DNA from: DASSFG01 sp035547915
GTDB lineage: Bacteria > Planctomycetota > Planctomycetia > Pirellulales > JAICIG01
DNA length: 64,000 bases
Direction of reading: 5' to 3'
NCBI GenBank assembly: GCA_035547915.1
Contig: DASZTS010000022.1
Coordinates: 1 to 64,000, forward strand
Part shown: positions 33,642 through 42,925 of the stretch, in pieces
Position numbering within the stretch: the stretch's first letter is position 1
Layout: each line of letters opens with the position of its first letter
Notes under the pieces: model-generated
Told to the model about the DNA's origin: nothing
Seen by the model: the letters and a program-made list of their open reading frames with translations, nothing else
Database searches by the model: none
Position numbers and translations under genes: made by a program

Positions 33642-34160
33642 TCAGCGTCGGCCGAACCGGTCGTACCAGAGGAGTGCGGCGATCGACTTCGAATCGCGTA
33701 TCTCACCGCGCTCGATGAGCGACATGGCCTCGCCCCACGAAACGACGAACGGCTCGATCAGTTCTCCCCCTTCCAATCGGGCGGGACCGGCCGTCAGGTC
33801 GGTCGCGAGAAAGACGATCATTCGTTCGCTGAGAATGCCGGGCGACATGAAGAACTCGCACAGCTTGTCGATCGTATCAGCCCGATAACCGGTCTCTTCT
33901 TCTAGCTCGCGCCGCGCGGTGGCCGCCGGATCTTCGCCCGGCTCGAGTGTGCCGGCGGGTAACTCGACGAGTGTTTGGCCCACGGCCACGCGAAAGTTTC
34001 GGATCAGGCAAACCCGGTCTGGTGCGACCAACGGTAGCACGGTCACCGCCCCCGGATGGCGGGCAACTTCACGCTCGTGCACGGTGCCGTCGTCGGTGCG
34101 GTAGCGCACGCGGACGACGTCGAAGCGCCGGGTTCTCAACAGTATTTCGGGCTCATCCAC
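33642..34160 (-). CDS. Nudix hydrolase (ADP-ribose pyrophosphatase-like)
   Basis: The 172-residue protein has the Nudix box GTLEPGEDPAATARRELEEETGY (GX5EX7REUXEEXGU) at about 70-92, preceded by LVELPAG as in ADP-sugar pyrophosphatases (NudF type), with a downstream FMSPGILSERM motif also typical of them. It likely hydrolyses ADP-ribose or related nucleotide sugars. It is divergent from the M50 protease gene. Confidence 0.9.
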   Translation of the reverse strand: MDEPEILLRTRRFDVVRVRYRTDDGTVHEREVARHPGAVTVLPLVAPDRVCLIRNFRVAVGQTLVELPAGTLEPGEDPAATARRELEEETGYRADTIDKLCEFFMSPGILSERMIVFLATDLTAGPARLEGGELIEPFVVSWGEAMSLIERGEIRDSKSIAALLWYDRFGRR

Positions 34161-34264
34161 GGTCGCTCGTGCCCATCGTTGCCTGCTGTGCGGGACGATG
34201 TTAGGATACCTATACCGGTGTGATTCTCCAAGAAACTCCAGCGGTTATCAGGCATCGGTCTGTA

Positions 34265-35290
34265 ATGCGTGACTTATTGGGCTGGAATGTTCCGCTGGGC
34301 CGATGGGGCGGCGTGCAAATTCGCGTGCACGTGTTCTTCCTGTTGTTCGCGCTCATCGCACTGCACTTCGGTTCGACCGGATCCAACGAAAAGCTCTTTT
34401 GGGAAACGGCGGCCGTACTGGCTATCTTTCTGTCCAGCGTGCTGGCCCATGAAATGGGACATTGCCTCGCGGCATGGCGTGTGGGCGGGGCCGTCGATCA
34501 GGTCGTACTTTGGCCGCTGGGGGGGCTGACGCAGATCAACCCTTCTCACGATCCGCAAAGTGAGTGGCTTATCGCGGTGGCCGGTCCGGCCGTCAATGTG
34601 GCCGTGTGCCTGGTGACCGCGCCTCTGTTGATCGTCGAGAAAAGCAACCTGGCGGAGCTTTTCAATCCGTTGCTCCCGCCGGTCGATCCCGTCGGTCTGA
34701 CGTGGCTTAATGCGGCCGAATGGCTGTTTTGGACGAATTGGCTGTTGCTGCTCGTGAACTGCTTGCCGGCACTGCCGTTCGATGCGGGGCGCGGTGTGCG
34801 GGCTCTGCTCTGGATGCAGTATGAATTCCGGCACGGCGTGGTGCTGGCCGCCCGGGTGGCACAGCTCACGGCGCTCGGCCTGGCCGTGGCGGCCTGGATG
34901 ATCCATCGCAGCGGCGATTACAGTTTTGCCGCGCTGCCATTCTTGCTGGTCGCCGTCTTGTTGTTCTTCGGCGCTAAGCAAGAGATCGACCGCCTGTACG
35001 AAGCGGAATCGGACGAGGCGCTGTTCGGCTACGACTTTTCTCAAGGTTACACCAGTCTGGAAAAAGCGGCCCCTTCGCGCAAGGCACAGGCCAGTCCGGT
35101 GAAGAAATGGCTCGACGACCGCCGAGCCAAAAGGCTCGAACGACGCCGCAAGGTGGAAGCAGACGAGGAGCGGCGCGTCGACGACGTGCTCGTTCGCCTC
35201 CATCAGGTCGGTTTGCATGGGCTCTCCGAAGAGGAGCGAGCCTTGCTCAATCGTGTGAGCGCCCGCTACCGCAACCGGCTGCGGCCGTAG
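34265..35290 (+). CDS. Site-2 protease family (M50) membrane metalloprotease
   Basis: The 341-residue protein has the zinc site AHEMGH (His62, Glu63, His66) in a transmembrane helix and the second motif NCLPALPFDAGRGVRALLW (about 160-178). Five or six hydrophobic segments are followed by a charged cytoplasmic tail with KRLERRRKVEADEERR. It belongs to the SpoIVFB/Rip-like S2P group that cleaves proteins inside membranes. The start is taken at 34265 (MRDLLGW). A 45-base upstream extension is possible. Confidence 0.88.
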   Translation: MRDLLGWNVPLGRWGGVQIRVHVFFLLFALIALHFGSTGSNEKLFWETAAVLAIFLSSVLAHEMGHCLAAWRVGGAVDQVVLWPLGGLTQINPSHDPQSEWLIAVAGPAVNVAVCLVTAPLLIVEKSNLAELFNPLLPPVDPVGLTWLNAAEWLFWTNWLLLLVNCLPALPFDAGRGVRALLWMQYEFRHGVVLAARVAQLTALGLAVAAWMIHRSGDYSFAALPFLLVAVLLFFGAKQEIDRLYEAESDEALFGYDFSQGYTSLEKAAPSRKAQASPVKKWLDDRRAKRLERRRKVEADEERRVDDVLVRLHQVGLHGLSEEERALLNRVSARYRNRLRP

Positions 35291-35345
35291 CGCGCCGTCC
35301 CGTATTTGCAGGATGGTTTCTCGTCGGCACTCTTGCGTGCGCCCT

Positions 35346-35990
35346 TTACGCCGCGACAAAATCGTCCAGCACCGCGCGGGCGACGAGGTCGGAGGGGCGC
35401 GCATCGCCAAGTTCCTGCAAACGCTCCCAAAGTCGCTCACCCGCCGCGAGCGTGCGTTGCAGGTGCGTTGGGCAGACGACACTCGACTGCGAGTCGGGCT
35501 GTATTGCGGCGAAGCGCGAAGCGAGGGCCTCGCCGAGCGATTCGATCTCGTCGACCGTTTCGAACCCGCTCAACCCGACGACCAGCGGATTGTCGCGGCC
35601 CGCGACCTTGCTGCGGGCATCGGCCTTGTAGACGACGATCGGCTTGCCCAGAGTCCAAGCGATAGCCGCCTCCGAAACGGCTCCTTCGTCGGGTACGCGG
35701 CCGTTCATGTTCATCACCAGCGACCCGCAGCCCACCATGACCTGATAGACGTCGAGCGCGAAGATGGCTTCGTGCAATAGCCGGCCGATGGCGGCCGCGT
35801 CGTGTCCCTGCGCGGCCAGGTAAGGGTGCACCTTGGCGAATTCCAACCCATCGGCGTGGGGCACGAACGGCTCGAACCCGCTCTGCCGCAAATGGCTGCC
35901 GATGGCGTCCATCTCGCGCCGCTCGGCCTCGTTGAATAGGGGGCCGGCGCAATAAACACGTCGCCGTTCGCGATGCGGGTGAATCTTCAT
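35346..35990 (-). CDS. Nucleoside 2-deoxyribosyltransferase-like protein
   Basis: The 214-residue protein begins RRRVYCAGPLFNEAERREMD, the NDT-family start, and has NGRVPDEGAVSEAAIAWTLG (where the Glu after DEG is the family nucleophile) followed by KPIVVYKADAR. It would transfer deoxyribose between bases or act as a hydrolase on nucleotides. It is longer than short NDTs because of a C-terminal helical extension. It is divergent from the esterase gene. Confidence 0.8.
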   Translation of the reverse strand: MKIHPHRERRRVYCAGPLFNEAERREMDAIGSHLRQSGFEPFVPHADGLEFAKVHPYLAAQGHDAAAIGRLLHEAIFALDVYQVMVGCGSLVMNMNGRVPDEGAVSEAAIAWTLGKPIVVYKADARSKVAGRDNPLVVGLSGFETVDEIESLGEALASRFAAIQPDSQSSVVCPTHLQRTLAAGERLWERLQELGDARPSDLVARAVLDDFVAA

Positions 35991-36089
35991 CGCGTCAACG
36001 TAACGGGAGGTAAGCGGGCCTGCAACTCGGCCGCAAAAACGGTAGAATGCTTAACCTGCCAACGCCGTCTTTCAGGAGGTCGTGCAAGG

Positions 36090-37703
36090 ATGCCACGAGA
36101 ACCGAACCGTCGCCGGAAATTCATGTCCCGAATTACCCTCGCTGTCATGATCGCCGCGGTCGCTGGCCCATCTTGTCTCTCCGTCGCCTACGGCGAGCCG
36201 GTCACGGTCAATGTGACGCTCGACACCCGCATCGCCGATCATCCGCTGAGTGGCCGGTTGTTCGTCTACTTCTCGCGCAAGCCGGCGGGTGAACCGCGCT
36301 TCGGTCCCGATTGGTTCTCGCCCGAGCCGTTCTATGCCATCGACGTCACCAACTTCAAGCCCGGCCTGACGCGTGTTGTGGATGACCGGGCCGACGGCTT
36401 TCCGGACCGCATCTCGGCCTTGCCGCCAGGAAACTACCGCGTGCAAGCGTTGCTCGATCAGGCTACCGACACGCACCAGTCGGCCTATGCCGGCGGCAAC
36501 GTCTACAGCGATGTGCGCGACTGGCGCGTCGATCCACAGACATCACCCAGCGTCGACCTCGTGTTGAGCCGTGTTGTGCCGCCCAGACAATTCGCTGAGA
36601 CCGCCTGGCTGAAAGAGGTATCACTCGAGAGCAAACTGCTGACCGAGTTTCACGAGCGGCCGATCGCACACCGCGCCGCGGTAGTGCTGCCGCAAACGTA
36701 TCAGCGCGAGACGGCGCGCCGTTACCCGGTGCTCTACATCGTGCCTGGCTTCGGCGGCACGCATTACGACGCGATCAAGCTGTACCCGGACGGTGCCCCG
36801 CCGGCCGAGCCGGGCGAAGTCGAATTCATCCGCGTGCTTCTCAGCGGCGACTGTCGCTGGGGGCATCACGTGTTTGCCGACAGCGCGACGAACGGCCCGC
36901 GCGGCGAGGCACTGGTGAAGGAAATCATTCCCTACATCGATGCCCACTTTCGCACCGTCGCCGCCCCCTCGGCGCGGTTCATCACCGGCCATAGCTCGGG
37001 CGGCTGGTCGAGCTTATGGGTGCAAGTGAATGCTCCGGACGTGTTCGGCGGTGTCTGGAGCACTGCTCCCGACCCGGTCGACTTTCACGATTGGCAGCAG
37101 GTCGACCTTTATGCCAGCCCGCCGCTGAGTCTGTATTACGACGAGGCACGCGAACGCCGCCCTATCGCCCGGCGTGGGACGCAGCCGATCCTCTGGTACG
37201 CCTCCTTTGCAAAAATGGACGACGTGTTGGCGCGCGGAGGGCAATTGCGGTCGTTCGAAGCCGTCTTCAGCCCGCTCGATGAAAAAGGGCTCCCCAAACG
37301 GCTATGGGACCGCGAATCGGGCACGGTCGACCCCGATGTCGTGCAAGCCTGGTCAAAATACGACATCTGCCGGCTGCTGGAGCAAAACTGGCTTGCGCTC
37401 GAGCCGCGCTTGCGAGGCAAGCTGCACGTGTATACCGGCGAGTTGGACACCTTCTATCTCGACGGCGCGGTGCGACGGCTGGCCGAGACGCTCAAGCAAC
37501 TCGGCGCCGACGCGGAGGTATACGTCGTGCCGGGCAAGAACCACAGCGATCTGCTCACCAAGGACCTGCGGCACAAGATCATGCGGCAGATGTCGGCCGT
37601 GTACTTGACCGCACATGGACCGGCAGAGCGTCCCGCCGCGAAACCGGCGCCGGGAAAGAAGGTCGGCGTACGCAATCGGCGGATGCCCGCCCGCAACCGA
37701 TAG
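36090..37703 (+). CDS. Exported esterase (alpha/beta hydrolase, esterase D-like)
   Basis: The 537-residue protein has AGGAGGT nine bases before the ATG at 36090, giving a long basic n-region before the signal core (ITLAVMIAAVAGPSCLSVAYG). An N-terminal beta domain (about 40-185) precedes an esterase D-type alpha/beta hydrolase domain: YPVLYIVPGFGGTHYDAI, ITGHSSGGWSSLW (Ser302) and VVPGKNHSDLL with the likely catalytic His. The substrate is unknown. Confidence 0.82.
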   Translation: MPREPNRRRKFMSRITLAVMIAAVAGPSCLSVAYGEPVTVNVTLDTRIADHPLSGRLFVYFSRKPAGEPRFGPDWFSPEPFYAIDVTNFKPGLTRVVDDRADGFPDRISALPPGNYRVQALLDQATDTHQSAYAGGNVYSDVRDWRVDPQTSPSVDLVLSRVVPPRQFAETAWLKEVSLESKLLTEFHERPIAHRAAVVLPQTYQRETARRYPVLYIVPGFGGTHYDAIKLYPDGAPPAEPGEVEFIRVLLSGDCRWGHHVFADSATNGPRGEALVKEIIPYIDAHFRTVAAPSARFITGHSSGGWSSLWVQVNAPDVFGGVWSTAPDPVDFHDWQQVDLYASPPLSLYYDEARERRPIARRGTQPILWYASFAKMDDVLARGGQLRSFEAVFSPLDEKGLPKRLWDRESGTVDPDVVQAWSKYDICRLLEQNWLALEPRLRGKLHVYTGELDTFYLDGAVRRLAETLKQLGADAEVYVVPGKNHSDLLTKDLRHKIMRQMSAVYLTAHGPAERPAAKPAPGKKVGVRNRRMPARNR

Positions 37704-37724
37704 ACGCTCGGCAGGAGCCGAGCA

Positions 37725-39914
37725 TCACCGCTCTTCCGCCAATCCCAATCGCTTGTACTCGCCGGCGAGCCAGCGAGGGATGTCGTTGCGATACCAGCGC
37801 GAGAACCAGCTCTCCTGTGGGCCGCCGGGCAAATTGGTCCAGGCTTCGTTCGTGCCCAGGTCGGTGACGAAATGGTAGGAGGGGGCGAATGTCGTCTCGC
37901 GCTTCGCCGCGCGCAGCAGGTGGCCCTGAAACGGCGTGGCGTGACACCCGCGCATGGGATACTGCGGCGTGTGCATGCCCAACGCGCGACCGACGAAATG
38001 ACTCTCGAAATAGCGGTTCGTGAAGCTGAAGGCGTTCGTCTGCGACCAAGGCTGGTCAATCTCGCCCACCAGCTTGGCCGCCGCGATACGAATCAGCTCC
38101 CCTTTGTCGCGCCCTTGCCACCAGAGTGAGTGCTCTTTCTGAAGCAATCGATCGATGCACGTGATGACCATCATCGAAAAGCCGGCCCGGGTGCAAAGGT
38201 AGAGAACCCTTCGCCAGCCGATACTCTGGCCGAATACCTCCAGCAGTACATTTCGATAGAGCCGCTGGAAGAGAGTCGCCTCCAGGCTCTCGGGTGTGTA
38301 GCCGCAGTCCCAGGCCGCAAGGCGCTCCTTGATCGTTCCTTCGGGCAGGTAGGGGAGGAAGACGGCTAGCAGGTCGCGGGCTTGCATACTCACCGCGTCG
38401 TACTGCAACTCTTGCATGTCGGCCAGCGTCGCCTGCGGCAGCGTTCGCAGACGCTCATCGATCCGGCGGCGACGATAGTCGGGCAGGACTTGCGTAACCA
38501 ATTGCGGTCCGCCGGGCGGGTTAATGTCTTCGTTGGCGCTCGCCACGTACCCCTCGGGCGGATCGTACAGCCGAGGCAACTCGTTGGTCGACACCCAACC
38601 TTGCCAATGATTGGCGGGGTCCCAGGCCGGAATCGGCAGAATACCGCTGTAGTGCGGAGAACGACGTGGAAAACGGCCGTTCGCCTGCCAGCCGATGTGC
38701 CCGTCGGTGTCGGCCAAGATCCAGCAGAGGGTGGGCTGAGGGCACTCGCGCACCAGATCCATCGCCTCTTGGGTATCGCGGCAGGCGAGTAGAGCCAGCC
38801 AGGTGGCAATCGACTGTCCGGCGCCGGCCGATTCACCCGACCAGGCCGTCGAAAGACAGAATCCTGCCGTCCGTTCGTCGGGCGCACACTCCAACGTTCC
38901 CACGTCGTTGTAATAAACGGGCATCGTTTCGGGCTCTTCGCCCTTGCGACCGATGGTCTCGACGCGCACCTTGAAGTTGTGCCATTCGTCGCCACGGCGA
39001 TACTCCCATCCCTGTTCGCCCTTGCGGCAGTCTTCGATGAAGTAGTCGCAGGTGTCGCCCTTCAGGTAGGTGACGCCCCAGGCCAGCCGCTCGGTGCGGG
39101 CCACGGCAAAGAGTGGGCAGCCGGGCAGCGTCGCCCCCATGACATAATGATCGCCCCAGGTGAGCACCACCTCGTACCAGATGGACGGCAGCCGATTGAC
39201 TTCCAGGTGCGGGTCGGAAGCGAGCAGGGCGTGGCCGCTGGCGCTGCGGCTGGGAGCGACCGCCCAAGCATTGCTGCCGGCCAATCGCGGCAGGTCGGCG
39301 ATCAGCTCGAGTGCCTCATCGGACAGCCGACTGGCGATCTTGATTCGCGCCAACAGGTCGAAATCGGCCGTGTCGAGCAGCGGCGTGAACAACTCGCGCA
39401 GCTTGTCGCGGTCGACTCCGGCTTGCACCAACTCGATCAACAACCGCTCGTTCTGTAGCTGGCTGACCGCCAATCCGCCGAAGTTGAGCAAATTGCCGAT
39501 GAGCAGGACCGACTGCTGATTCCAAGCGTTCGGATGGAAGCCGACGGCCCACATCGGCAGCGAGCGACCGCCGCTCTTCACGCCGTCGTTGACACCCTCG
39601 CAATAAGCGGTCAGATAACCAAAGGTGCGATCGTCGAGCCCGGCGATCTCGCGCTCCAGGTTCAGATCGAGCCCGACACGACGAAAAAAGCGGTCGGTCT
39701 CGACCAACTCAGGTTTATCGGCGATCAATTCGGCCGAGCGCCCGCGGGCGACGGCCCGCGAGAAGAGCATCTGGGTGGGCCGATCGAGCGCGTGCAGATA
39801 GCCGAGCCCGTACAGGGCACTGGGCCAGTCGGCGGCCTCGATGTGCGGCACGCCGTTGTCGTCCCGGGCGGCCGAGAACTTGCGGCGGGCGTTCTTGATC
39901 GACAGCGACTTCAC
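37725..39914 (-). CDS. Penicillin acylase family Ntn-hydrolase
   Basis: The 729-residue protein has the family's N-terminal DDNGVPHIEAADWPSALYGLGYLHALDR region, the autocatalytic junction AGSNAWAVAP with the nucleophile Ser214, SDPHLE shortly after, and late motifs VASANEDINPPGGPQ and HFVTDLGTNEAWTNLPGGP. It should self-cleave into alpha and beta chains and hydrolyse an amide such as an acyl-homoserine lactone or another N-acyl compound. No signal peptide is evident at the chosen start, unusual for the family. Confidence 0.88.
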   Translation of the reverse strand: MKSLSIKNARRKFSAARDDNGVPHIEAADWPSALYGLGYLHALDRPTQMLFSRAVARGRSAELIADKPELVETDRFFRRVGLDLNLEREIAGLDDRTFGYLTAYCEGVNDGVKSGGRSLPMWAVGFHPNAWNQQSVLLIGNLLNFGGLAVSQLQNERLLIELVQAGVDRDKLRELFTPLLDTADFDLLARIKIASRLSDEALELIADLPRLAGSNAWAVAPSRSASGHALLASDPHLEVNRLPSIWYEVVLTWGDHYVMGATLPGCPLFAVARTERLAWGVTYLKGDTCDYFIEDCRKGEQGWEYRRGDEWHNFKVRVETIGRKGEEPETMPVYYNDVGTLECAPDERTAGFCLSTAWSGESAGAGQSIATWLALLACRDTQEAMDLVRECPQPTLCWILADTDGHIGWQANGRFPRRSPHYSGILPIPAWDPANHWQGWVSTNELPRLYDPPEGYVASANEDINPPGGPQLVTQVLPDYRRRRIDERLRTLPQATLADMQELQYDAVSMQARDLLAVFLPYLPEGTIKERLAAWDCGYTPESLEATLFQRLYRNVLLEVFGQSIGWRRVLYLCTRAGFSMMVITCIDRLLQKEHSLWWQGRDKGELIRIAAAKLVGEIDQPWSQTNAFSFTNRYFESHFVGRALGMHTPQYPMRGCHATPFQGHLLRAAKRETTFAPSYHFVTDLGTNEAWTNLPGGPQESWFSRWYRNDIPRWLAGEYKRLGLAEER

Positions 39915-40167
39915 AGCATCGGCAGCGGCGTTAGAGCGCGCAGGCGACTTGAAAACGGAGGATCAGATGCCCCGCGGCTGGAAGCAAGCGAGGCCCGGCC
40001 GATTGGCGCGGCGGTACGACGAGTACGACAGCCTATCCGAAAACCGCCCGACCAACGGACACCACCAAGCCGTAACGCCGGTTCTCGGTAAGGTGCGTCT
40101 CCGGATTGGTTCCTTGTCGACTTCGAAAACGAACGTGCTCGAGAATCGTCCTTCGTCCGCCCACGAA

Positions 40168-40257
40168 TTAACCCTTGCGATGGCGGATCTTGGCACGCAT
40201 GCGGCGCTTCTTGCGGCCGATCTTCCGGCGGCCCTTGCCAGTCTTTTTCGTTCCCAC
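40168..40257 (-). CDS. 29-residue basic ribosomal-type protein (bS22/COX24-like candidate)
   Basis: A GTG-started frame reads (M)GTKKTGKGRRKIGRKKRRMR followed by AKIRHRKG. GGAG lies six bases before the GTG. The composition and the KKRRMRAKxRHRK core resemble the AURKAIP1/COX24 domain of mitochondrial mS38 and bacterial bS22-type proteins, and similar very short proteins recur in planctomycetes. I infer ribosome association. It is easily missed because of its length. It is divergent from purE. Confidence 0.7.
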   Translation of the reverse strand: MGTKKTGKGRRKIGRKKRRMRAKIRHRKG

Positions 40258-40406
40258 ATTTCACTCCGGTGCTGAAAATTTTTTTGGCAAACATGCATCC
40301 TAACAAATGACGACTCACCGGCAAAGATCGACACTCGACGGGAGCGCCAAGCAGCAGTAAGATCCCTTCTTCGGCCCGATCCGATTTCTCCTTTGGCGCT
40401 GGTGCG

Positions 40407-40901
40407 ATGGCTGCGGAAGGCGGCCCCTTGGTGGGCCTCATCATGGGCAGTAAGTCTGACTGGGAGACACTGCGCCACGCGGACGACGTGTTGTCCCGCT
40501 TCGACATTCCGCACGAATGCCGCATCGTGTCGGCCCACCGCACACCGGCCTGGTTGGCCGAGTATGCCACGACTGCGGCGAACCGCGGCCTGGAAGTGAT
40601 CATCGCCGGTGCAGGCGGCGCCGCACATCTGCCCGGGATGGTGGCCGCGCAGACCGAGGTGCCGGTATTGGGAGTGCCCGTGCAAAGCCAGGCGCTCAAC
40701 GGACTCGATTCGCTGTTGAGCATTGTGCAAATGCCGGCGGGCGTACCGGTGGGCACGCTTGCTATCGGGAAGGCAGGTGCCACCAACGCGGCGCTATTGG
40801 CCGTGGCGATCCTGGCCAATAGCCGACCTGAGTTGCGGCTTCGCTGGCGGCAATTCCGTGAGGAGCAGACCCGCGACGTGTTGGGAGATCGTATCCCTTG
40901 A
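40407..40901 (+). CDS. purE: N5-carboxyaminoimidazole ribonucleotide mutase
   Basis: The 164-residue class I PurE has GLIMGSKSDWETLRHA, SAHRTP (catalytic His), AGAGGAAHLPGM, PVLGVPVQ and a Leu-rich MPAGVPVGTLAIGKAGATNAALLA. It converts N5-CAIR to CAIR in purine synthesis. Its stop overlaps the purK start (TTGA), so the two form an operon. Confidence 0.95.
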   Translation: MAAEGGPLVGLIMGSKSDWETLRHADDVLSRFDIPHECRIVSAHRTPAWLAEYATTAANRGLEVIIAGAGGAAHLPGMVAAQTEVPVLGVPVQSQALNGLDSLLSIVQMPAGVPVGTLAIGKAGATNAALLAVAILANSRPELRLRWRQFREEQTRDVLGDRIP

Positions 40902-42064
40902 GCGGCGTTATCCTTCCGGGAGCCACGGTCGGTGTGTTGGGTAGCGGGCAACTCGGGCGCATGTTCGCGATCGCTGCGCGCCGCATGGGTTATCGGGTGC
41001 ACACGCTGTCGCCCGAGGACGACACGCCGACCGGCCAGGTGGCCGACGTGGAAATCAACGCGGCCTACGACGACTTGGATGCCGTGCGGCGGTTCGCGCG
41101 ACAGGTGTCGGTCGTCACCTTCGAATTCGAAAACGTACCGGCGGCCACGGCCGCGGCGGCCGCCGAATGTGCTGCGGTGAGGCCCGCGGGATCGGTGCTG
41201 CACACCACCCAGCACCGGCTGCGCGAGAAGAACTTTTTGCGGGCGCATGGGTTCCCCGTGACGAAGTTCTTGCCGGTGCGCAACGCCGACGAACTCGGCG
41301 ACGCCGTGCGCGAATTGGGATTACCGTCGGTCTTGAAGACGGCCGGCTGGGGCTACGACGGTAAGGGCCAGACCAAGTTGACGCGGCTCGAGGGAGTCGA
41401 CGACGCTTGGCGGCGGTTGGCAACCAACGAGGCCGTGCTGGAAGCGTGGGTCGACTTCGAGTGCGAAGCGTCGGTCGTTGCGGCCCGTGGATTGGATGGG
41501 GCGATCGTCGATTATGGAGTGATCGCCAATACGCATCACCAGCACATCCTCGACGTCTCGCTGGCCCCGGCGCCCTTACCCCAGCGGATTACGAACGAGG
41601 CCGTCGCCATCACGCACGCGGTGCTCGAAGCGCTCGACGTCGTCGGCGTGCTGTGCGTGGAGTTCTTCGTGACGACCGAGGGGACACTGATCATCAACGA
41701 ATTGGCTCCGCGGCCACACAACTCGGGCCATCTGACGTTCGACGCTGCGGTGACGAGCCAGTTCGAACAGCAGTTGCGGGCTATTTGTGGGTTGCCGCTC
41801 GGATCGACGCGCTATTTGTGCCCCGCCGCTATGGCCAACCTGTTGGGCGATCTGTGCCAAGATGGAGAACCCGATTGGGCTCGATTATGTGCTTGCCCCA
41901 ACGTCAAGCTTCATTTATACGGGAAAACGGCGGCCCGGCCCGGCCGCAAAATGGGGCACTTGACGGCCCTTGCCGATGAAGCGAGCGCCGCCCTGCGCGA
42001 CGTGCTCGCGGCCCGCGAGACGCTCACTGCGAGGAGCGCTCGACCGGTAGACGCCGTGGTATAA
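40898..42064 (+). CDS. purK: N5-carboxyaminoimidazole ribonucleotide synthase
   Basis: The 388-residue ATP-grasp enzyme has GVLGSGQLGRMFAIAARRMG, VVTFEFENVP, REKNFLRAHGFPV, KTAGWGYDGKGQ and NELAPRPHNSGH. It makes N5-CAIR from AIR, ATP and bicarbonate. The TTG at 40898 is the chosen start: it overlaps the purE stop by four bases, and the next in-frame ATG lies past the nucleotide-binding Gly motif. Confidence 0.95.
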   Translation: MSGVILPGATVGVLGSGQLGRMFAIAARRMGYRVHTLSPEDDTPTGQVADVEINAAYDDLDAVRRFARQVSVVTFEFENVPAATAAAAAECAAVRPAGSVLHTTQHRLREKNFLRAHGFPVTKFLPVRNADELGDAVRELGLPSVLKTAGWGYDGKGQTKLTRLEGVDDAWRRLATNEAVLEAWVDFECEASVVAARGLDGAIVDYGVIANTHHQHILDVSLAPAPLPQRITNEAVAITHAVLEALDVVGVLCVEFFVTTEGTLIINELAPRPHNSGHLTFDAAVTSQFEQQLRAICGLPLGSTRYLCPAAMANLLGDLCQDGEPDWARLCACPNVKLHLYGKTAARPGRKMGHLTALADEASAALRDVLAARETLTARSARPVDAVV

Positions 42065-42117
42065 TACAATGGTCCGCGCAAGCGTGCCGGGGCATTGCGG
42101 AACCGCAGGCAGAATTC

Positions 42118-42858
42118 ATGGCAAAACGGCAGAATATCGATTCCATTTTGAAGGATTGGAACTATGAACCGGGCGAAGTGGCCGCGCGTGTGGTACGCGG
42201 TGCCGATGCCCGGGACGTTCTGCAAATGCGGATCGACATGGGCCTGTTGCAGATGGAGGTCGACGGACGCCCCGACGGCACCCGGCCAGGCGGAGCGGAG
42301 ACGTACTTCGACTATTTGCTGGCGCTGGCTGTTCACGACGGCGACGAGTTTGTGCTCAGCGAGGAGCAGTGCAACGAAGCCGACCGTGAGTTCGTGCAGT
42401 ATTACCAGCGGCGTATCTGCTGGCTGGCCCTGCGCGATTTTCGCCGCGCCGTGCGCGACGCCGACCATAGCCTGGCTTTCATGGACTTCGTGCGTCAGCA
42501 TTCGCCCAGCGAAGAGTGGACGATGTCGCACGAGCAATACCGGCCCTTCATCCTGTTCCACCGCACGCAGGCCTCCGCACTGGCCGAGTTGGAAGACCAG
42601 GGGCCCGAGGCGGCCATCGAGCAGATCAACCAGGGGTTGAACCGAATCCGCGAGTTCTACGTCGATGTCGAAGCCGAAGAACGCTACGACGACGATGAGC
42701 TAGTCGAGCGGCTGAACCAACTGCGCGAGTCGCTGCGCGATCACTACCACATCGGCCGCACCTTGCAAGAGCAACTCGACGACGCCGTAGCCACCGAACA
42801 GTACGAGCTGGCTGCGCGACTGCGCGACGAGATCGCCAAACGCAACCGCACGATTTAG
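42118..42858 (+). CDS. Protein with C-terminal UVR (UvrB/UvrC) motif
   Basis: The 246-residue protein is mostly helical and acidic and ends in a UVR-type coiled-coil hairpin (LQEQLDDAVATEQYELAARL then RDEIAK). UvrB and UvrC interact through this motif, and it also occurs in McsA and Clp partners. The N-terminal part (ADARDVLQMRIDMGLLQMEVDG) is typical of a conserved planctomycete family of unknown function. It follows purK by 53 bp and may be cotranscribed. Confidence 0.75.
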   Translation: MAKRQNIDSILKDWNYEPGEVAARVVRGADARDVLQMRIDMGLLQMEVDGRPDGTRPGGAETYFDYLLALAVHDGDEFVLSEEQCNEADREFVQYYQRRICWLALRDFRRAVRDADHSLAFMDFVRQHSPSEEWTMSHEQYRPFILFHRTQASALAELEDQGPEAAIEQINQGLNRIREFYVDVEAEERYDDDELVERLNQLRESLRDHYHIGRTLQEQLDDAVATEQYELAARLRDEIAKRNRTI

Positions 42859-42925
42859 CGCCGAGCCCAGCGGCGCCCCGCGGGCGAAGGAATCGCCGAA
42901 GCCACAACCCGCCTCCGAGGCAAAC

